The notes below the pieces were generated by a model. The model did not search any database, was not told the origin of the DNA, and was given only the letters and a program-made list of their open reading frames with translations. A stretch of DNA of 64,000 bases, taken from contig JAGGRA010000067.1 in assembly GCA_018613035.1 (NCBI GenBank), forward strand, positions 1 through 64,000, written 5' to 3'. Position 1 is the stretch's first letter; the number at the start of each line of letters is the position of its first letter. Below are positions 8,118 to 19,776 of this stretch, one piece after another. Origin of the DNA: Pseudomonas sp. ISL-84 (GTDB lineage: Bacteria > Bacillota > Bacilli > Bacillales > Cytobacillaceae). The position numbers and the translations under genes were made by a program.

Positions 8118-8876
8118 TTGACAAGTAACCAAATATTAATACATGTTCATATTCCAAAGACTGGGGGAACAACACTTAATAAAATAATTAATAACAATTA
8201 TAATGATGGTTTAATAAAAAGTGTTTATGATACTGACGAAAGTGTTAGAAACTTAAAATTTAAAGAGTTATCAAAAAAAAACATCTCATGTATTGAAGGA
8301 CATTTTCCTTTCGGTATTCATGCTTATTTTAATGTACCTTATGTTTATATAACCTTATTGAGGAATCCCATAGATCGGGTTATATCAGAATATTACTTCA
8401 CACATAGCTTTTCTTGGCCAAGTTGGCTTGATAAAAACAATCCAGATCATAAGAAATATTTTAATTTAAGCCTTGAAGACTTCATTAAGTATCCTGCAAT
8501 GCGAAATAAACAAACTCGTTTCATTTCAGGTAATTTTAATACTGAATTATTAGATTGTGACCTTAATAAAGCTATTGAAAACATTGAAAAGTATTTTATA
8601 GTTGCTGGAACAACTGAAATGTTTGACGAATCTGTATTTTTAATGAAGGAGATGCTTGGTTGGAAAAATAGTAAATATATTAAATCTAATGTCACTAAGA
8701 AAAGACCAAAATTAAATGATCTAACAAGTGATATAAGACAATTAATTGAAGAGTATAATAAATTTGATCTTGAGTTGTACAGTTTCGCAAAAAGGAGGTT
8801 AATGCATCAGATTGGAAAACTAGACGAGAAAACTAAAGAAAAGTTACATGTTTACTTAGAGCAAGTTAACAAATAA
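8118..8876 (+). CDS. Sulfotransferase family protein (PAPS-dependent)
   Basis: 252 aa. Transfers sulfate from PAPS to a sugar or similar acceptor. Seen: HVHIPKTGGTTLNKII at residues 10-25, the 5'-phosphosulfate-binding loop of the Sulfotransfer_2 type, and VYITLLRNPIDRVISEYYF near residue 80, the 3'-phosphate-binding motif with Arg and Ser. Start chosen at TTG 8118 behind AGAGGTG; an in-frame GTG at 8109 overlaps that site. Transcribed alone between divergent and convergent glycan genes, with a sigma-K-like promoter. PAPS could come from the permease-cysC-sat operon at 15.4-18.9 kb. Lipid or carbohydrate sulfation are both possible; glycan is favoured by context. Confidence 0.75.
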   Translation: MTSNQILIHVHIPKTGGTTLNKIINNNYNDGLIKSVYDTDESVRNLKFKELSKKNISCIEGHFPFGIHAYFNVPYVYITLLRNPIDRVISEYYFTHSFSWPSWLDKNNPDHKKYFNLSLEDFIKYPAMRNKQTRFISGNFNTELLDCDLNKAIENIEKYFIVAGTTEMFDESVFLMKEMLGWKNSKYIKSNVTKKRPKLNDLTSDIRQLIEEYNKFDLELYSFAKRRLMHQIGKLDEKTKEKLHVYLEQVNK

Positions 8877-8894
8877 ATTGAGAACTTCTACAAA

Positions 8895-8934
8895 AATAAG
8901 CTGTTGGAATTCCAATTACCAACAGCTTATTTTT
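8895..8934. terminator. Bidirectional terminator between convergent genes
   Basis: Arms 8895-8907 and 8919-8931 with T runs on both strands, between the sulfotransferase (+) and manC (-) stops. Confidence 0.8.
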
Positions 8935-9943
8935 CTTTCCATGAAATTAAAGCATTCTTTATTTCTTGTTCCATAGCTTTATGACAAACCAGTAATCCCT
9001 CATCAGTTAATACAATTATTAAGTCACTCACACCTATAGCCACTACATCATATTCCTCTGAGATAATTGTACATTTATTAGCTTTCATGACATTAACATT
9101 GCCAATAGTTATATTTTCATTATTATCAGGTTTAAAAATACGATCTAAGGATTTCCATGTTCCAAGGTCGTCCCACTCAAATGTTGCAGGAATAGTATAT
9201 ATTGAGCTTGCCTTTTCAAGTATTGCATAATCAATTGAAACTTTAGGTAATATAGAATAAACAAATTTCAGGTTGTTATGGTGCGAATTTAGCATGTTCC
9301 ATAAATCTTCTTGAAACCTTCCCATATAATGAGCAACAGTTGAGGGCTTCCAAATAAAAATACCACTATTCCAATATACATTTTCACAGCTTAGTAGCCT
9401 TTCTGCATCTTTCAAGGAAGGTTTCTCAATAAACTCTTTTACCTTTCTAGCTTCTATTTCTTCATTTCCCTTAAAAGTTCTAATATAGCCGTAACCTGTA
9501 TCTGGTCTTGTAGGAGTTATACCCAATGTAACTATGGTGTTCTCTTCTTGGGCAACTTCCTCAGCTTTAAGCAATGTCTCTCTTAATTTATTTTCATCAG
9601 ATATATATTGGTCTGCTGGACACATTGCCAACACTTCATCTTCTCCCTGTTCAATGAAATGCAAAGCCGTTAATGCTATGCAAGCTGCAGTATCTTTTCT
9701 TTCAGGTTCAACAATAATTTGCTCTATAGGCAATTGTGGTAGTTGTTCTATTACTTGATTTTGATATTCTTCAACTGTAACAACAAAAATCTTCTCAATT
9801 GGAAGCCAAGTTCTAAATCTTTCAAAAGTTTCTTGAAGCATTGATTTATTTGTATATATCGATAAGAATTGTTTCGGTTTTTTTTCTGTACTCCAAGGCC
9901 AAAAGCGGCTTCCTTTTCCTCCAGCCATTATTACGACCTTCAT
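8927..9943 (-). CDS. manC: Mannose-1-phosphate guanylyltransferase
   Basis: 338 aa, the length of a one-domain ManC without the isomerase half. Makes GDP-mannose from mannose-1-phosphate and GTP. Seen: MAGGKGSRFWPWSTEKKPKQF, the nucleotidyltransferase signature with its WP variation typical of GDP-mannose enzymes; CPADQYI; GYGYI; VEFxEKP-type EFIEKPSLKDA; and SIDYAILEKA, WDDLGTW in the C-terminal half. ATG 9943 follows AAGGGGGG. It feeds the gmd and rmd genes just upstream, giving a GDP-D-rhamnose route. Confidence 0.9.
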   Translation of the reverse strand: MKVVIMAGGKGSRFWPWSTEKKPKQFLSIYTNKSMLQETFERFRTWLPIEKIFVVTVEEYQNQVIEQLPQLPIEQIIVEPERKDTAACIALTALHFIEQGEDEVLAMCPADQYISDENKLRETLLKAEEVAQEENTIVTLGITPTRPDTGYGYIRTFKGNEEIEARKVKEFIEKPSLKDAERLLSCENVYWNSGIFIWKPSTVAHYMGRFQEDLWNMLNSHHNNLKFVYSILPKVSIDYAILEKASSIYTIPATFEWDDLGTWKSLDRIFKPDNNENITIGNVNVMKANKCTIISEEYDVVAIGVSDLIIVLTDEGLLVCHKAMEQEIKNALISWKEK

Positions 9944-10030
9944 ATTTTAATAACCCCCCTTAGTTAAATTGATATACATATTAATATGTGGACAGGCATA
10001 CCATTGATAAGGCTAAAAATCCATATTTAG

Positions 10031-11964
<1,934 letters not shown>

Positions 11965-12056
11965 TTATGTATATGAAAACTTTCGTGCTAGTGAGTGGTC
12001 TAATAAACCAGTTTTCTTCAATTACTTGATACTCTTGTTCTACCTAAAATTTTCAC

Positions 12057-12104
12057 CAAAAAAAACACAATAAAAAACTCATTATGAGAGTTTCTTATTG
12101 TGTT
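12057..12104 (-). terminator. Terminator of the rfbABDC operon
   Basis: Arms of about 16 bp (12065-12080, 12088-12103) followed on the minus strand by a run of eight T. It separates the dTDP-rhamnose operon from gmd. Confidence 0.8.
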
Positions 12105-12122
12105 TATGGATAAGTACCTTAA

Positions 12123-12581
12123 TTATCGGTGTTTGGTTACCCATTCAAAATTAATCAGCGGATCATCCCAAGCTATTCGCTTTTCGTCTGGCTCCTCATT
12201 TTTATATGATTCTGTAGTAAAATAAATAATCACAGCCGGTTTTTCGCCTAATACTCGATATCCATGAGCTACTCCCTTTGGAATCAAAAGCAGTATTGGG
12301 TTCTCTTCGCCCATATAGTAAACATTTGTTTCTCCCTTCGTTGGGGAGTCCTCCCGGAGATCAAATAATACCACTTGGGCGTTTCCTGAAGGGAAAAACC
12401 ATAGATCATCTTGCTTTTCATGATAATGAAAAGCTTTTATTACTCCTGGATAACTCATTGACCAGGATGCCTGGCCAAATTTTGATAAAAAATGTGGCTC
12501 ATCGTCTCGTATAAGTTCGGCGAAAAAGCCTCTATCGTCACAATGTTTAAATAGTTTTTTTGTCCTTACTCCATCTATCAT
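12123..12581 (-). CDS. rfbC: dTDP-4-dehydrorhamnose 3,5-epimerase (SpsL-like)
   Basis: 152 aa cupin-fold epimerase. Contains HCDDRGFFAEL near the N-terminus, QASWSMSYPGVIKAFHYHEKQDD with the catalytic His region, and LLIPKGVAHGYRVLGEKPAVIIYFTTE. Short for RfbC, as is B. subtilis SpsL. ATG overlaps the rfbD stop (ATGA). Third step to dTDP-L-rhamnose. Confidence 0.85.
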   Translation of the reverse strand: MIDGVRTKKLFKHCDDRGFFAELIRDDEPHFLSKFGQASWSMSYPGVIKAFHYHEKQDDLWFFPSGNAQVVLFDLREDSPTKGETNVYYMGEENPILLLIPKGVAHGYRVLGEKPAVIIYFTTESYKNEEPDEKRIAWDDPLINFEWVTKHR

Positions 12582-13420
12582 TTACGGATCTCCTTTCGAA
12601 TAAATTCTTTTAAAGCATCAGTCCATATTCTTGGTACTTCAATATGTTCCCTGATCAAGGCATTATGTCCAAGTACAGAGTAGCGCGGCCTAGGCGCTAG
12701 GGCTCCAAATTCTTCAGTTGTCGTAGGAAGAATATTTTCCTGATTAAAACCAGCTTCTTTAAAAATGGCTTGTGCAAATTCATACCAACTGCATTCTCCA
12801 CTATTGCTTACATGGTAGACACCGCTTTTTTTGTCAAATAATTCTATTACCTTTTCAGCAAGATCCTTTACATAAGTTGGAGAACCGATCTGATCATTTA
12901 CTACTTTTAAGTTTTGATTTCTTTCTGCTAGATTCAGCATCGTTTTTACAAAATTTTTTCCATCATGTCCATATAGCCATGATGTACGAATAACCGTCCC
13001 ATTATTAAAATCTAGCACGTACCTTTCGCCAAGCCATTTGCTTAATCCATAAATTGACTGAGGATTTGGATTATCTGCTTCGAAATAAGGCGATTTCTTC
13101 CTTCCATCAAAAACATAATCTGAACTAATATAAAAAACCCGGGCATTGACTTTATTTGCTGCTTGTACAATATAAGCAGTTCCAATTCCATTTACTTCAA
13201 TAGCTTTTTTCTGGTCTAATTCACAATTGTCAACCGCAGTATAAGCTGCTGCATGGATTATTTTCGAAGGTTTAACTTGTGCAATAATATTATCTATTTT
13301 ATTTTTATCTGTAATATCAAGTTCTTCTTTACCCAGACAAGTAACATTATATAAGCAAGATGTTTGCCTCTGCAGCTCCTTACCGAGCTGTCCATGAGCC
13401 CCGGTTATAAGGACCTTCAC
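12578..13420 (-). CDS. rfbD: dTDP-4-dehydrorhamnose reductase (SpsK-like)
   Basis: 280 aa. Final NADPH-dependent step to dTDP-L-rhamnose. Rossmann motif GAHGQLGKELQ, HAAAYTAVDNCE, ISSDYVFDG, YGLSKWLGE (Y-x3-K) and RTSWLYGHDGKNFVKTML, all standard RfbD signatures. GTG start at 13420 behind GGGTGA. Gene order rfbA-B-D-C equals spsI-J-K-L in B. subtilis, which act in spore polysaccharide synthesis. Confidence 0.92.
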   Translation of the reverse strand: MKVLITGAHGQLGKELQRQTSCLYNVTCLGKEELDITDKNKIDNIIAQVKPSKIIHAAAYTAVDNCELDQKKAIEVNGIGTAYIVQAANKVNARVFYISSDYVFDGRKKSPYFEADNPNPQSIYGLSKWLGERYVLDFNNGTVIRTSWLYGHDGKNFVKTMLNLAERNQNLKVVNDQIGSPTYVKDLAEKVIELFDKKSGVYHVSNSGECSWYEFAQAIFKEAGFNQENILPTTTEEFGALAPRPRYSVLGHNALIREHIEVPRIWTDALKEFIRKEIRK

Positions 13421-13435
13421 CTATATCACCCTTTT

Positions 13436-14383
13436 TTATAAAATTGATTTATACCAATCTATTGTTCTTTGGATTCCATCTTCAAATGTAACCTGCGGAA
13501 TCCAGCCTAACTCCCTTGTTATTTTGGCTGAATTCATGCCATAACGACGGTCATGTCCTTTCCGATCCATTACAAATTTTATGAGTGTCTCATTTTTATT
13601 CATTTTATTAAGAATGGTGTTCACCACTTCAAGATTTGTTTTTTCCTCATGTCCTCCAATATTATAAATTTCACCTGGTACTCCCTTTTCAAGTACTAAG
13701 TAAACAGCATGGCAGTGATCAGTTACATAAATCCAGTCGCGAATATTCATTCCATCTCCGTATAAAGGAACCTTTTTATTCAACATTAAGTTTTTAATTG
13801 TTTTAGGAATAAATTTTTCCTCATGCTGCCGAGGGCCATAATTGTTACTGCATCTTGTAATGATAAGAGGAAGCTGATGTGTTCTAAAGAAAGATCTAAC
13901 AAGTAAGTCTGCACTTGCCTTACTAGCAGAATAAGGATTGTTGGGGGATAGAGGCGTATCTTCACTAAATGGAGGTTCTGAAGACTCAAGGGAGCCATAA
14001 ACCTCATCAGTTGATATTTGAATCATTTTTTTTGCCTTTCCTGAACGGACTGCTTCCAAAAGGTTAAAAGTTCCCAATATGTTTGTATGAAGGAAAAGTG
14101 TGGCATCATCTATACTTCTGTCAACATGTGATTCCGCAGCAAAATTTATGATCGCTTCATATTCTTGATCAAAAGCTGCTTCCAATTCTTTTTTGTTGCC
14201 AATATCAATCTTCATAGAACGGTAACGACCTGATTTATTAAATACTTCTGTATTTCTGTCATTTGCTGCATATGTTAAAGAATCAACATTGGTAATTAGG
14301 TAAGAAGAATTTTCAAGTAAATAAGATATAAAGTTTGAACCTATGAAGCCTGCTCCGCCTGTTACAAGAAGGTGTCTTTTCAA
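13436..14383 (-). CDS. rfbB: dTDP-glucose 4,6-dehydratase (SpsJ-like)
   Basis: 315 aa. Makes dTDP-4-keto-6-deoxyglucose. Seen: [48 protein letters not shown] (Y-x3-K), [19 protein letters not shown] and [15 protein letters not shown] start at 14383 overlaps the rfbA stop as TTGA with AAGGAGG 7 bases upstream. Its product could also feed the C-methyltransferase at 26341. Confidence 0.94.
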   Translation of the reverse strand: MKRHLLVTGGAGFIGSNFISYLLENSSYLITNVDSLTYAANDRNTEVFNKSGRYRSMKIDIGNKKELEAAFDQEYEAIINFAAESHVDRSIDDATLFLHTNILGTFNLLEAVRSGKAKKMIQISTDEVYGSLESSEPPFSEDTPLSPNNPYSASKASADLLVRSFFRTHQLPLIITRCSNNYGPRQHEEKFIPKTIKNLMLNKKVPLYGDGMNIRDWIYVTDHCHAVYLVLEKGVPGEIYNIGGHEEKTNLEVVNTILNKMNKNETLIKFVMDRKGHDRRYGMNSAKITRELGWIPQVTFEDGIQRTIDWYKSIL

Positions 14384-15120
14384 TTCATTTCCTCCTTATT
14401 CCTTGATTGCTGAATATATGTGAAGGCTTTATATAATGATTCATGTGTACCTGCATCAATCCACCATCCGTTTAATACATCATATCTTAAAGTATTATTT
14501 TTTATATACAGATTGTTAACATCCGTAATTTCCAGCTCGTTTCTGTATGAAGGATGGATATTATTAATAAAATCAAAAACATTTTGATCATACATATATA
14601 TACCTGTTACACAATAAGAAGAAGGAGGCTTGCTTGGTTTTTCTATAATAGATAGAATTTTTTGTTGTTCGGTTTCGATATGCGGTACCCCATAACGACA
14701 TGGATCCTCTACTTTTTTAATTATTACCCTTGCTCCTGTTTCCTGCTGTTGAAAAGCTTTTATATAAGGTGTCAGTGAGTCTTCAAAAATATTATCGCCT
14801 AGTAAAACTACGAACTTTTCCTGTTTAACAAACTCTTTTGCTGATAAAAGTGCATCAGCAATTCCTCCTCCTGTATTTTCCTGGATTTTATAATGTATCT
14901 TTACGTTTAAATCTTCCCCCTCCCCTAATAGTTTAATAAACGAATATATGTCATCTGAGTTAGTTATTATCAAAACATCTTTTATACCAGCTTCTCTCAG
15001 TTTTAAAATTGGCCAATAAATCATTGGATAATGGCCTACAGGCAATAAGTGTTTGTTTATTATTTTCGTTAAAGGTTTTAGGCGTGATCCTGTGCCTCCA
15101 GCTAAAATAACTCCTTTCAC
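14380..15120 (-). CDS. rfbA: Glucose-1-phosphate thymidylyltransferase (SpsI-like)
   Basis: 246 aa. Couples dTTP and glucose-1-phosphate, the first step of the dTDP-sugar route. [25 protein letters not shown]-type signature begins right at the GTG start, [35 protein letters not shown] and [11 protein letters not shown] follow. Start set at GTG 15120, 8 bases after GGGAGA; the reading frame extends upstream to 15168 without similarity. The substrate is supplied by PgcA at 19777. Confidence 0.92.
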   Translation of the reverse strand: MKGVILAGGTGSRLKPLTKIINKHLLPVGHYPMIYWPILKLREAGIKDVLIITNSDDIYSFIKLLGEGEDLNVKIHYKIQENTGGGIADALLSAKEFVKQEKFVVLLGDNIFEDSLTPYIKAFQQQETGARVIIKKVEDPCRYGVPHIETEQQKILSIIEKPSKPPSSYCVTGIYMYDQNVFDFINNIHPSYRNELEITDVNNLYIKNNTLRYDVLNGWWIDAGTHESLYKAFTYIQQSRNKEEMN

Positions 15121-15239
15121 TGTTATTGTCTCCCTTCTCAATTCGTCTATGTTTTTTCTAATTCCCATATCTCTACACTATATGGTTTAAATAGTTCAAT
15201 TGAGCCTGATATTTATCTATACATTCGAATTTGATTAAA

Positions 15240-15260
15240 TTGACTAACAATGTTAGTTAA
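15240..15260. promoter_or_regulatory. Dyad in the rfbA / sulfate-permease divergent region
   Basis: A 21-bp inverted repeat with arms TTGACTAACA and TGTTAGTTAA around one base, one mismatch pair. Located 120 bases from both divergent starts, in operator position. No regulator can be named. Confidence 0.4.
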
Positions 15261-15370
15261 AAAGTAGAGTGGAATTATTCAATTGATAGGGCGTTTATTA
15301 TATACAAGCTTTGGAGAAAAACATATCCATATTAGAGGACTTAGTTGACAACTGTTCGGAGAGATTATCA

Positions 15371-17131
15371 ATGAATTTAGAGGCTATCGTTGTTTGTTTA
15401 GTATTGTTTAGTATGTTTATAGTTCTAATAAAAGAATGGTTGCTGCCAGAATTCACAGTATTTTTGGCTATGGGTTCACTGATATTAACAGGCATCCTTT
15501 CACCTAAAGATGCCTTAAGCGGCTTTTCAAACCCTGGCGTGCACACAGTAGCATTTCTCTTTATACTAGGTGCTTCTGTTTCAAAGAGCGGGATATTGGA
15601 TGATCTTTTGATAAGATTTTTAAAAGACAGGCTAAGTTTAAGAAGTGTTATTTTACGATTAATGATCCCTGTTAGCGGTTTATCAGCGTTTATGAATAAC
15701 ACGCCGATCGTAACCATGCTTATTCCCCCGCTTCAAACTTGGGCCATCACTCATAAAATTAAGCCTTCCAAGTTGCTTATACCACTCTCTTACGCGGCCA
15801 TCTTAGGCGGTACTATAACACTTATCGGAACATCCACTAACCTGGTGATCCAAGGCCTTTTGTTGGAGAGAGGTTTAAAAGGGTTTCATCTATTTGATTT
15901 TTCTTTATTTGGAATTCCTTTAGCTTTAGCCGGCATTATCTATTTTATTGCCGTGGGATTTCGGCTTTTACCTGATCGAACACACTCTTTAAAAATGTTT
16001 GAGGATGAAAAAGAGAATTTTATAAGTAAGTTTGAAGTAAAAAAAGATTCAAACCTTATTGGAAAGACAATCATTGAAGCTATGCTTCGAAACTTAAATC
16101 AACTGTTTCTTATAGAAATAATAAGAAAAGGTAAAACCATTATTCCTGATCCTTATGAAGAAGTGATTCATGGCGGTGATATCCTGGTTTTTTCGGGCAA
16201 CCCTCAAGAGCTTATTAAGATCAGCGAGCTGATTGGATTGGAACATCTTTCAGGGATAGAGGAGAATGAGGATAAAAGCACATTATTATATGAAGTTGTC
16301 ATTTCAGGAAACTCTCCACTTATTAATAAAAAGATCAGAGAAAGCCAATTCCGCTCCAAGTACCATGCCGTAATAGTAGCTATAAAAAGAAAAGGAACAC
16401 ATATCACTACTGGAATTGGCAATATTGAGATGAAACCAGGTGATACCCTCTTATTACTCGCAAAAAGCGACTTCCCAAAATCATGGTCGGATTCAGAGGA
16501 TTTCTATTTTCTTTCATCTTCAGATTTTAAAAGAAAACAATCCAAAAAAGATCGAGTGATCGTTGCTGCCATCCTCACTGGAATTCTTATGGGTTCAATT
16601 TTTCAAATTTTGCCTATTTATCAACTAACCATGTTGGCTGCAGTTAGTTTATTGTTACTTAAAACAATTACCGTAACAGAAGCAATAAAATCCATAAACT
16701 GGAATGTAATTATACTAATGGGCAGTGCGATTGGAATAGGCCGGGCTGTTGAACTAACAGGTCTGGGGCAAGCTGTCGCTCAAATACTGGCTAAACTGCA
16801 AACAAGCTTAGGGGTAATTGGAATACTAATAGTGTTCTATTTAATTACTTTAATATTAACTGAAATCTTAAATAACCTCGCAACTGCAGCTCTAATGTTT
16901 CCGATTGGCTTTTCAATATCCTCTCAGCTAAATTTAGACCCAATGATGTTTGCCATAGTCACAGCCATTGCAGCATCATGCAGCTTCTTAACACCAATTG
17001 GATACCAAACAAATTTGCTTGTTTATGGTCCAGGTGGCTACAAGTTTACTGATTATTTAAAAGTAGGCCTCCCTTTAAGCTTTATTTGTATGTTTATAAC
17101 CATTTCTTTAGCAGCTCTTAAGTGGCTTTAA
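15371..17131 (+). CDS. SLC13 (DASS/SAC1-like) permease with two TrkA-C domains, probable sulfate transporter
   Basis: 586 aa. About 11-13 hydrophobic helices split by a soluble middle part (residues 210-400) with two RCK_C/TrkA-C-like segments (each with a PGD-type or GDILVFSG turn). The N-terminal half has MNNTPIVTMLIPP, GTITLIGTSTNLVIQG and the C-terminal half LNNLATAALMFPI and TPIGYQTNLLVYGPGGY, the two SLC13 signature loops. This layout is that of SAC1-like sulfate permeases. Start at ATG 15371 behind GGAGAG; an upstream in-frame TTG (15311) has no site. It heads an operon with cysC and sat, so sulfate is the likely substrate. Confidence 0.8.
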   Translation: MNLEAIVVCLVLFSMFIVLIKEWLLPEFTVFLAMGSLILTGILSPKDALSGFSNPGVHTVAFLFILGASVSKSGILDDLLIRFLKDRLSLRSVILRLMIPVSGLSAFMNNTPIVTMLIPPLQTWAITHKIKPSKLLIPLSYAAILGGTITLIGTSTNLVIQGLLLERGLKGFHLFDFSLFGIPLALAGIIYFIAVGFRLLPDRTHSLKMFEDEKENFISKFEVKKDSNLIGKTIIEAMLRNLNQLFLIEIIRKGKTIIPDPYEEVIHGGDILVFSGNPQELIKISELIGLEHLSGIEENEDKSTLLYEVVISGNSPLINKKIRESQFRSKYHAVIVAIKRKGTHITTGIGNIEMKPGDTLLLLAKSDFPKSWSDSEDFYFLSSSDFKRKQSKKDRVIVAAILTGILMGSIFQILPIYQLTMLAAVSLLLLKTITVTEAIKSINWNVIILMGSAIGIGRAVELTGLGQAVAQILAKLQTSLGVIGILIVFYLITLILTEILNNLATAALMFPIGFSISSQLNLDPMMFAIVTAIAASCSFLTPIGYQTNLLVYGPGGYKFTDYLKVGLPLSFICMFITISLAALKWL

Positions 17132-17157
17132 AAGGTTTTGAAAGGAGAATGATCATT

Positions 17158-17796
17158 TTGAAGAACAAGGATGAAAGTAAAAATATAATCTGGCATCAAT
17201 CTGTCATTACGAAAGAAGACAGACAAAAATTGCATGGCCATAATAGTGTGATGATTTGGTTTACCGGGTTGTCTGGCTCCGGAAAGTCAACGATTGCCAA
17301 TGCGCTGCAGCATGAACTTTATAATAAAGGAATAAGCGTTTATTTGCTGGACGGTGATAATTTACGCCATGGGATTAATAAAAATCTTACTTTTTCGGAA
17401 AGTGACCGTAAAGAAAACATTAGGAGAACGGCCGAAACTGGCAAGCTTTTTGTTGATGCCGGAATTGTGGTGCTAGCCGCGCTTATATCCCCTTTTGAGC
17501 AGGACCGTAAATTGGCCAGGGAGATAGTGGGGGATAAGGAATTCATAGAAGTATTTGTTAAATGTCCGATTCAGGAATGTGAAAACCGTGATCCTAAAGG
17601 ATTATACAGAAGAGCCAGAAAAGGTGAAATTAAACAATTTACTGGTATTGACCAGCCTTATGAAGAACCAAAGTCTCCAGAGATTATAATTGATTCAAGT
17701 AATGTAACCGTTAAAGAAGCAGTGAACATTCTTCTTTCCTATCTTTATAATAATATGGTTCTGCCTATACAGCCTAATGGGAGTGAAATCAAATGA
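17158..17796 (+). CDS. cysC: Adenylylsulfate (APS) kinase
   Basis: 212 aa. Phosphorylates APS at the 3' position to give PAPS. Walker [43 protein letters not shown] (substrate loop), [16 protein letters not shown], and [23 protein letters not shown] are textbook CysC. TTG 17158 is 10 bases after AAAGGAG; ATG 17149 is in frame but only one base from that site. Its frame begins inside the permease gene end, and its stop overlaps sat as ATGA. No PAPS reductase gene is adjacent, unlike assimilation operons. Confidence 0.92.
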   Translation: MKNKDESKNIIWHQSVITKEDRQKLHGHNSVMIWFTGLSGSGKSTIANALQHELYNKGISVYLLDGDNLRHGINKNLTFSESDRKENIRRTAETGKLFVDAGIVVLAALISPFEQDRKLAREIVGDKEFIEVFVKCPIQECENRDPKGLYRRARKGEIKQFTGIDQPYEEPKSPEIIIDSSNVTVKEAVNILLSYLYNNMVLPIQPNGSEIK

Positions 17797-18932
17797 CACT
17801 TAGTCTTCCCCACGGGGGAAAATTAGTGAATCGCATTGATTTACAGTATGACGTATCGGATATTATACAAGAAATAGAGATTGATGCCACGGCCCTCTCC
17901 GACCTTGAACTCATCGCCAATGGAGCTTACAGTCCGCTTACCGGTTTTCTTGGAGAAAAGGATTATAATTCGGTTATTAACTCCATGAGGCTATCAAATG
18001 GCACAGTCTGGAGTATTCCGATTACCCTTCCAGTTGAGCAAAAAACAGCAGACATGCTAAAGGTTGGAGAAATAGTAAAACTGAAACATAATGGTGTTGT
18101 TTATGGAGTATTAGAGCTTGACGAAAAATACAAACCAGATAAAATGCTCGAAGCACATCACGTTTACCAGACAATTGACTGCAACCATCCAGGAGTAAAT
18201 AAATTATTAAAACGCCCCAAAGTTTATTTAGCAGGACCCATTATTCTGACAAAAGTTCCGCCCAAAAGCACCCAATTTGACCAATATTATAAAACACCGC
18301 TTGAAATAAGGAATCAATTTGAGAAAAAAAATTGGAAAACCGTTGTTGGTTTCCAAACAAGAAATCCTGTTCACCGGGCACACGAATATATACAAAAAAC
18401 AGCACTTGAAACAGTCGATGGATTGTTTTTGAATCCTTTAGTAGGAGAAACAAAGTCGGATGATATCCCTGCGAATATAAGAATGGAAAGCTATGAAGCC
18501 TTGTTAAAAAATTATTATCCTCAAGTCAGAGTATTTTTAGCTGTTTTCCCAGCTGCCATGAGATATGCAGGGCCCAAGGAAGCCATTTTCCATGCTCTTG
18601 TCCGTAAAAATTATGGATGTACTCATTTCATTGTTGGGCGTGACCATGCAGGAGTAGGTGATTACTATGGCACTTATGACGCACAAAAAATCTTTGCCCA
18701 ATTTAGTGCAGAGGAAATGGGTATAGCCATTTTGCCTTTTGAGCATAGCTTTTATTGCACAAAGTGCGGGAATATGGCTTCAAGCAAGACTTGCCCTCAT
18801 TCCAAGCAAGACCATTTGCATCTATCAGGTACAAAGGTCAGGGAAATGCTGCGAAATGGAAATACCCCTCCTCCGCAATTTACCCGCCCGGAAGTAGCTG
18901 AAATTTTAATAAAAGGATTGAAACAATCGTAA
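17793..18932 (+). CDS. sat: Sulfate adenylyltransferase (ATP sulfurylase)
   Basis: 379 aa. Forms APS from ATP and sulfate. N-terminal [26 protein letters not shown], then the active-site [19 protein letters not shown] (HxGH-like loop is RNPVHRAHE), [18 protein letters not shown] and [29 protein letters not shown] zinc-type cluster is present as in bacterial homomeric Sat. GGGAGTG precedes the ATG, which overlaps the cysC stop. Confidence 0.94.
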   Translation: MTLSLPHGGKLVNRIDLQYDVSDIIQEIEIDATALSDLELIANGAYSPLTGFLGEKDYNSVINSMRLSNGTVWSIPITLPVEQKTADMLKVGEIVKLKHNGVVYGVLELDEKYKPDKMLEAHHVYQTIDCNHPGVNKLLKRPKVYLAGPIILTKVPPKSTQFDQYYKTPLEIRNQFEKKNWKTVVGFQTRNPVHRAHEYIQKTALETVDGLFLNPLVGETKSDDIPANIRMESYEALLKNYYPQVRVFLAVFPAAMRYAGPKEAIFHALVRKNYGCTHFIVGRDHAGVGDYYGTYDAQKIFAQFSAEEMGIAILPFEHSFYCTKCGNMASSKTCPHSKQDHLHLSGTKVREMLRNGNTPPPQFTRPEVAEILIKGLKQS

Positions 18933-18968
18933 AAAGGAGCTGTTCTCAAAGTGAACAGCTCCTTTTTT
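18931..18968. terminator. Bidirectional terminator after sat
   Basis: Arms 18931-18945 and 18953-18967 with T runs on both strands, between convergent sat and the PHP gene. Confidence 0.85.
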
Positions 18969-19761
18969 ATGGTTGGAACCCAAACTCTCCAAGGGAATGC
19001 TCCTCATTATGATAGTCAGATCCTCCCGTTATTTTCTTATTGTATTTATCTGCTAATGCTTTATAGCGGGCAGAGTCTTTGAAAGTTTGTTTCCGATGCC
19101 ATACTTCGATCCCATCAACCGGAAGCTTTAAAAGCTCCTCTATAATGGTGTCATCCCTGACAAGCACTGGGTGCGCCAGCACAGCCAAGCCGCCAGCCTG
19201 GTGGATGAGCCGGATTCCATCCTCCGGCGATAATACCATTTTGTCCACTGCGCAAGGTTTGCCATCTGCCAAATATTGATCAAAAACCTCCTGAACATTC
19301 TCGGCATACCCTTTCTCGACTACAGCTTTAGCAATATGGGGACGTGCAATTACGTCTCCTTTGCTATGCTTTTTAACATCCTCTTCTGTAATAGGCATTC
19401 CTAATTCGCAAAATTTCTTTACAATAATTTGTGCACGGTTTTCACGGTGATCACGGATTTTTTGCAGTGTATCCAGCAAGGGTTTCGATTCATGAATCCC
19501 ATGTCCTAATATATCAATACTAATCCCTTTGTATTTAGTACTTAATTCGATCCCTGGAATGACTTTTACTCCAAATCTTTTTCCCGCTTCTGAGGCCTCC
19601 TTAATTCCATGCATTGTATCATGATCTGTGATGGCAATGGTGGTAATCCCCTTGGAAGCAGCCATCTCCACGATTTCGGATGGTGACAGCACCCCATCAG
19701 ATGCGGTGGTATGCATGTGAAGATCAAATTGGCCTTTTTTAATGATTTCCGCCAAATCCAT
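18967..19761 (-). CDS. PHP-domain phosphoesterase (RNase AM / nucleoside-bisphosphate phosphatase-like)
   Basis: 264 aa. Metal-dependent PHP fold: FDLHMHTTASDG (first His pair), ITDHDTMHG, GIELSTKYKG, DILGHGIH, RPHIAKAV, AVLAHPVL, GIEVWH and GGSDYHNE, i.e. the full set of metal ligands. The family hydrolyses 3',5'-bisphosphonucleotides (pAp) or RNA 5' ends. Removal of pAp, the by-product of PAPS-dependent sulfotransfer, would fit its place beside cysC-sat, but that link is only inference. GGAGGG precedes ATG 19761. Confidence 0.8.
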   Translation of the reverse strand: MDLAEIIKKGQFDLHMHTTASDGVLSPSEIVEMAASKGITTIAITDHDTMHGIKEASEAGKRFGVKVIPGIELSTKYKGISIDILGHGIHESKPLLDTLQKIRDHRENRAQIIVKKFCELGMPITEEDVKKHSKGDVIARPHIAKAVVEKGYAENVQEVFDQYLADGKPCAVDKMVLSPEDGIRLIHQAGGLAVLAHPVLVRDDTIIEELLKLPVDGIEVWHRKQTFKDSARYKALADKYNKKITGGSDYHNEEHSLGEFGFQP

Positions 19762-19776
19762 TTACCTTCCCTCCTC

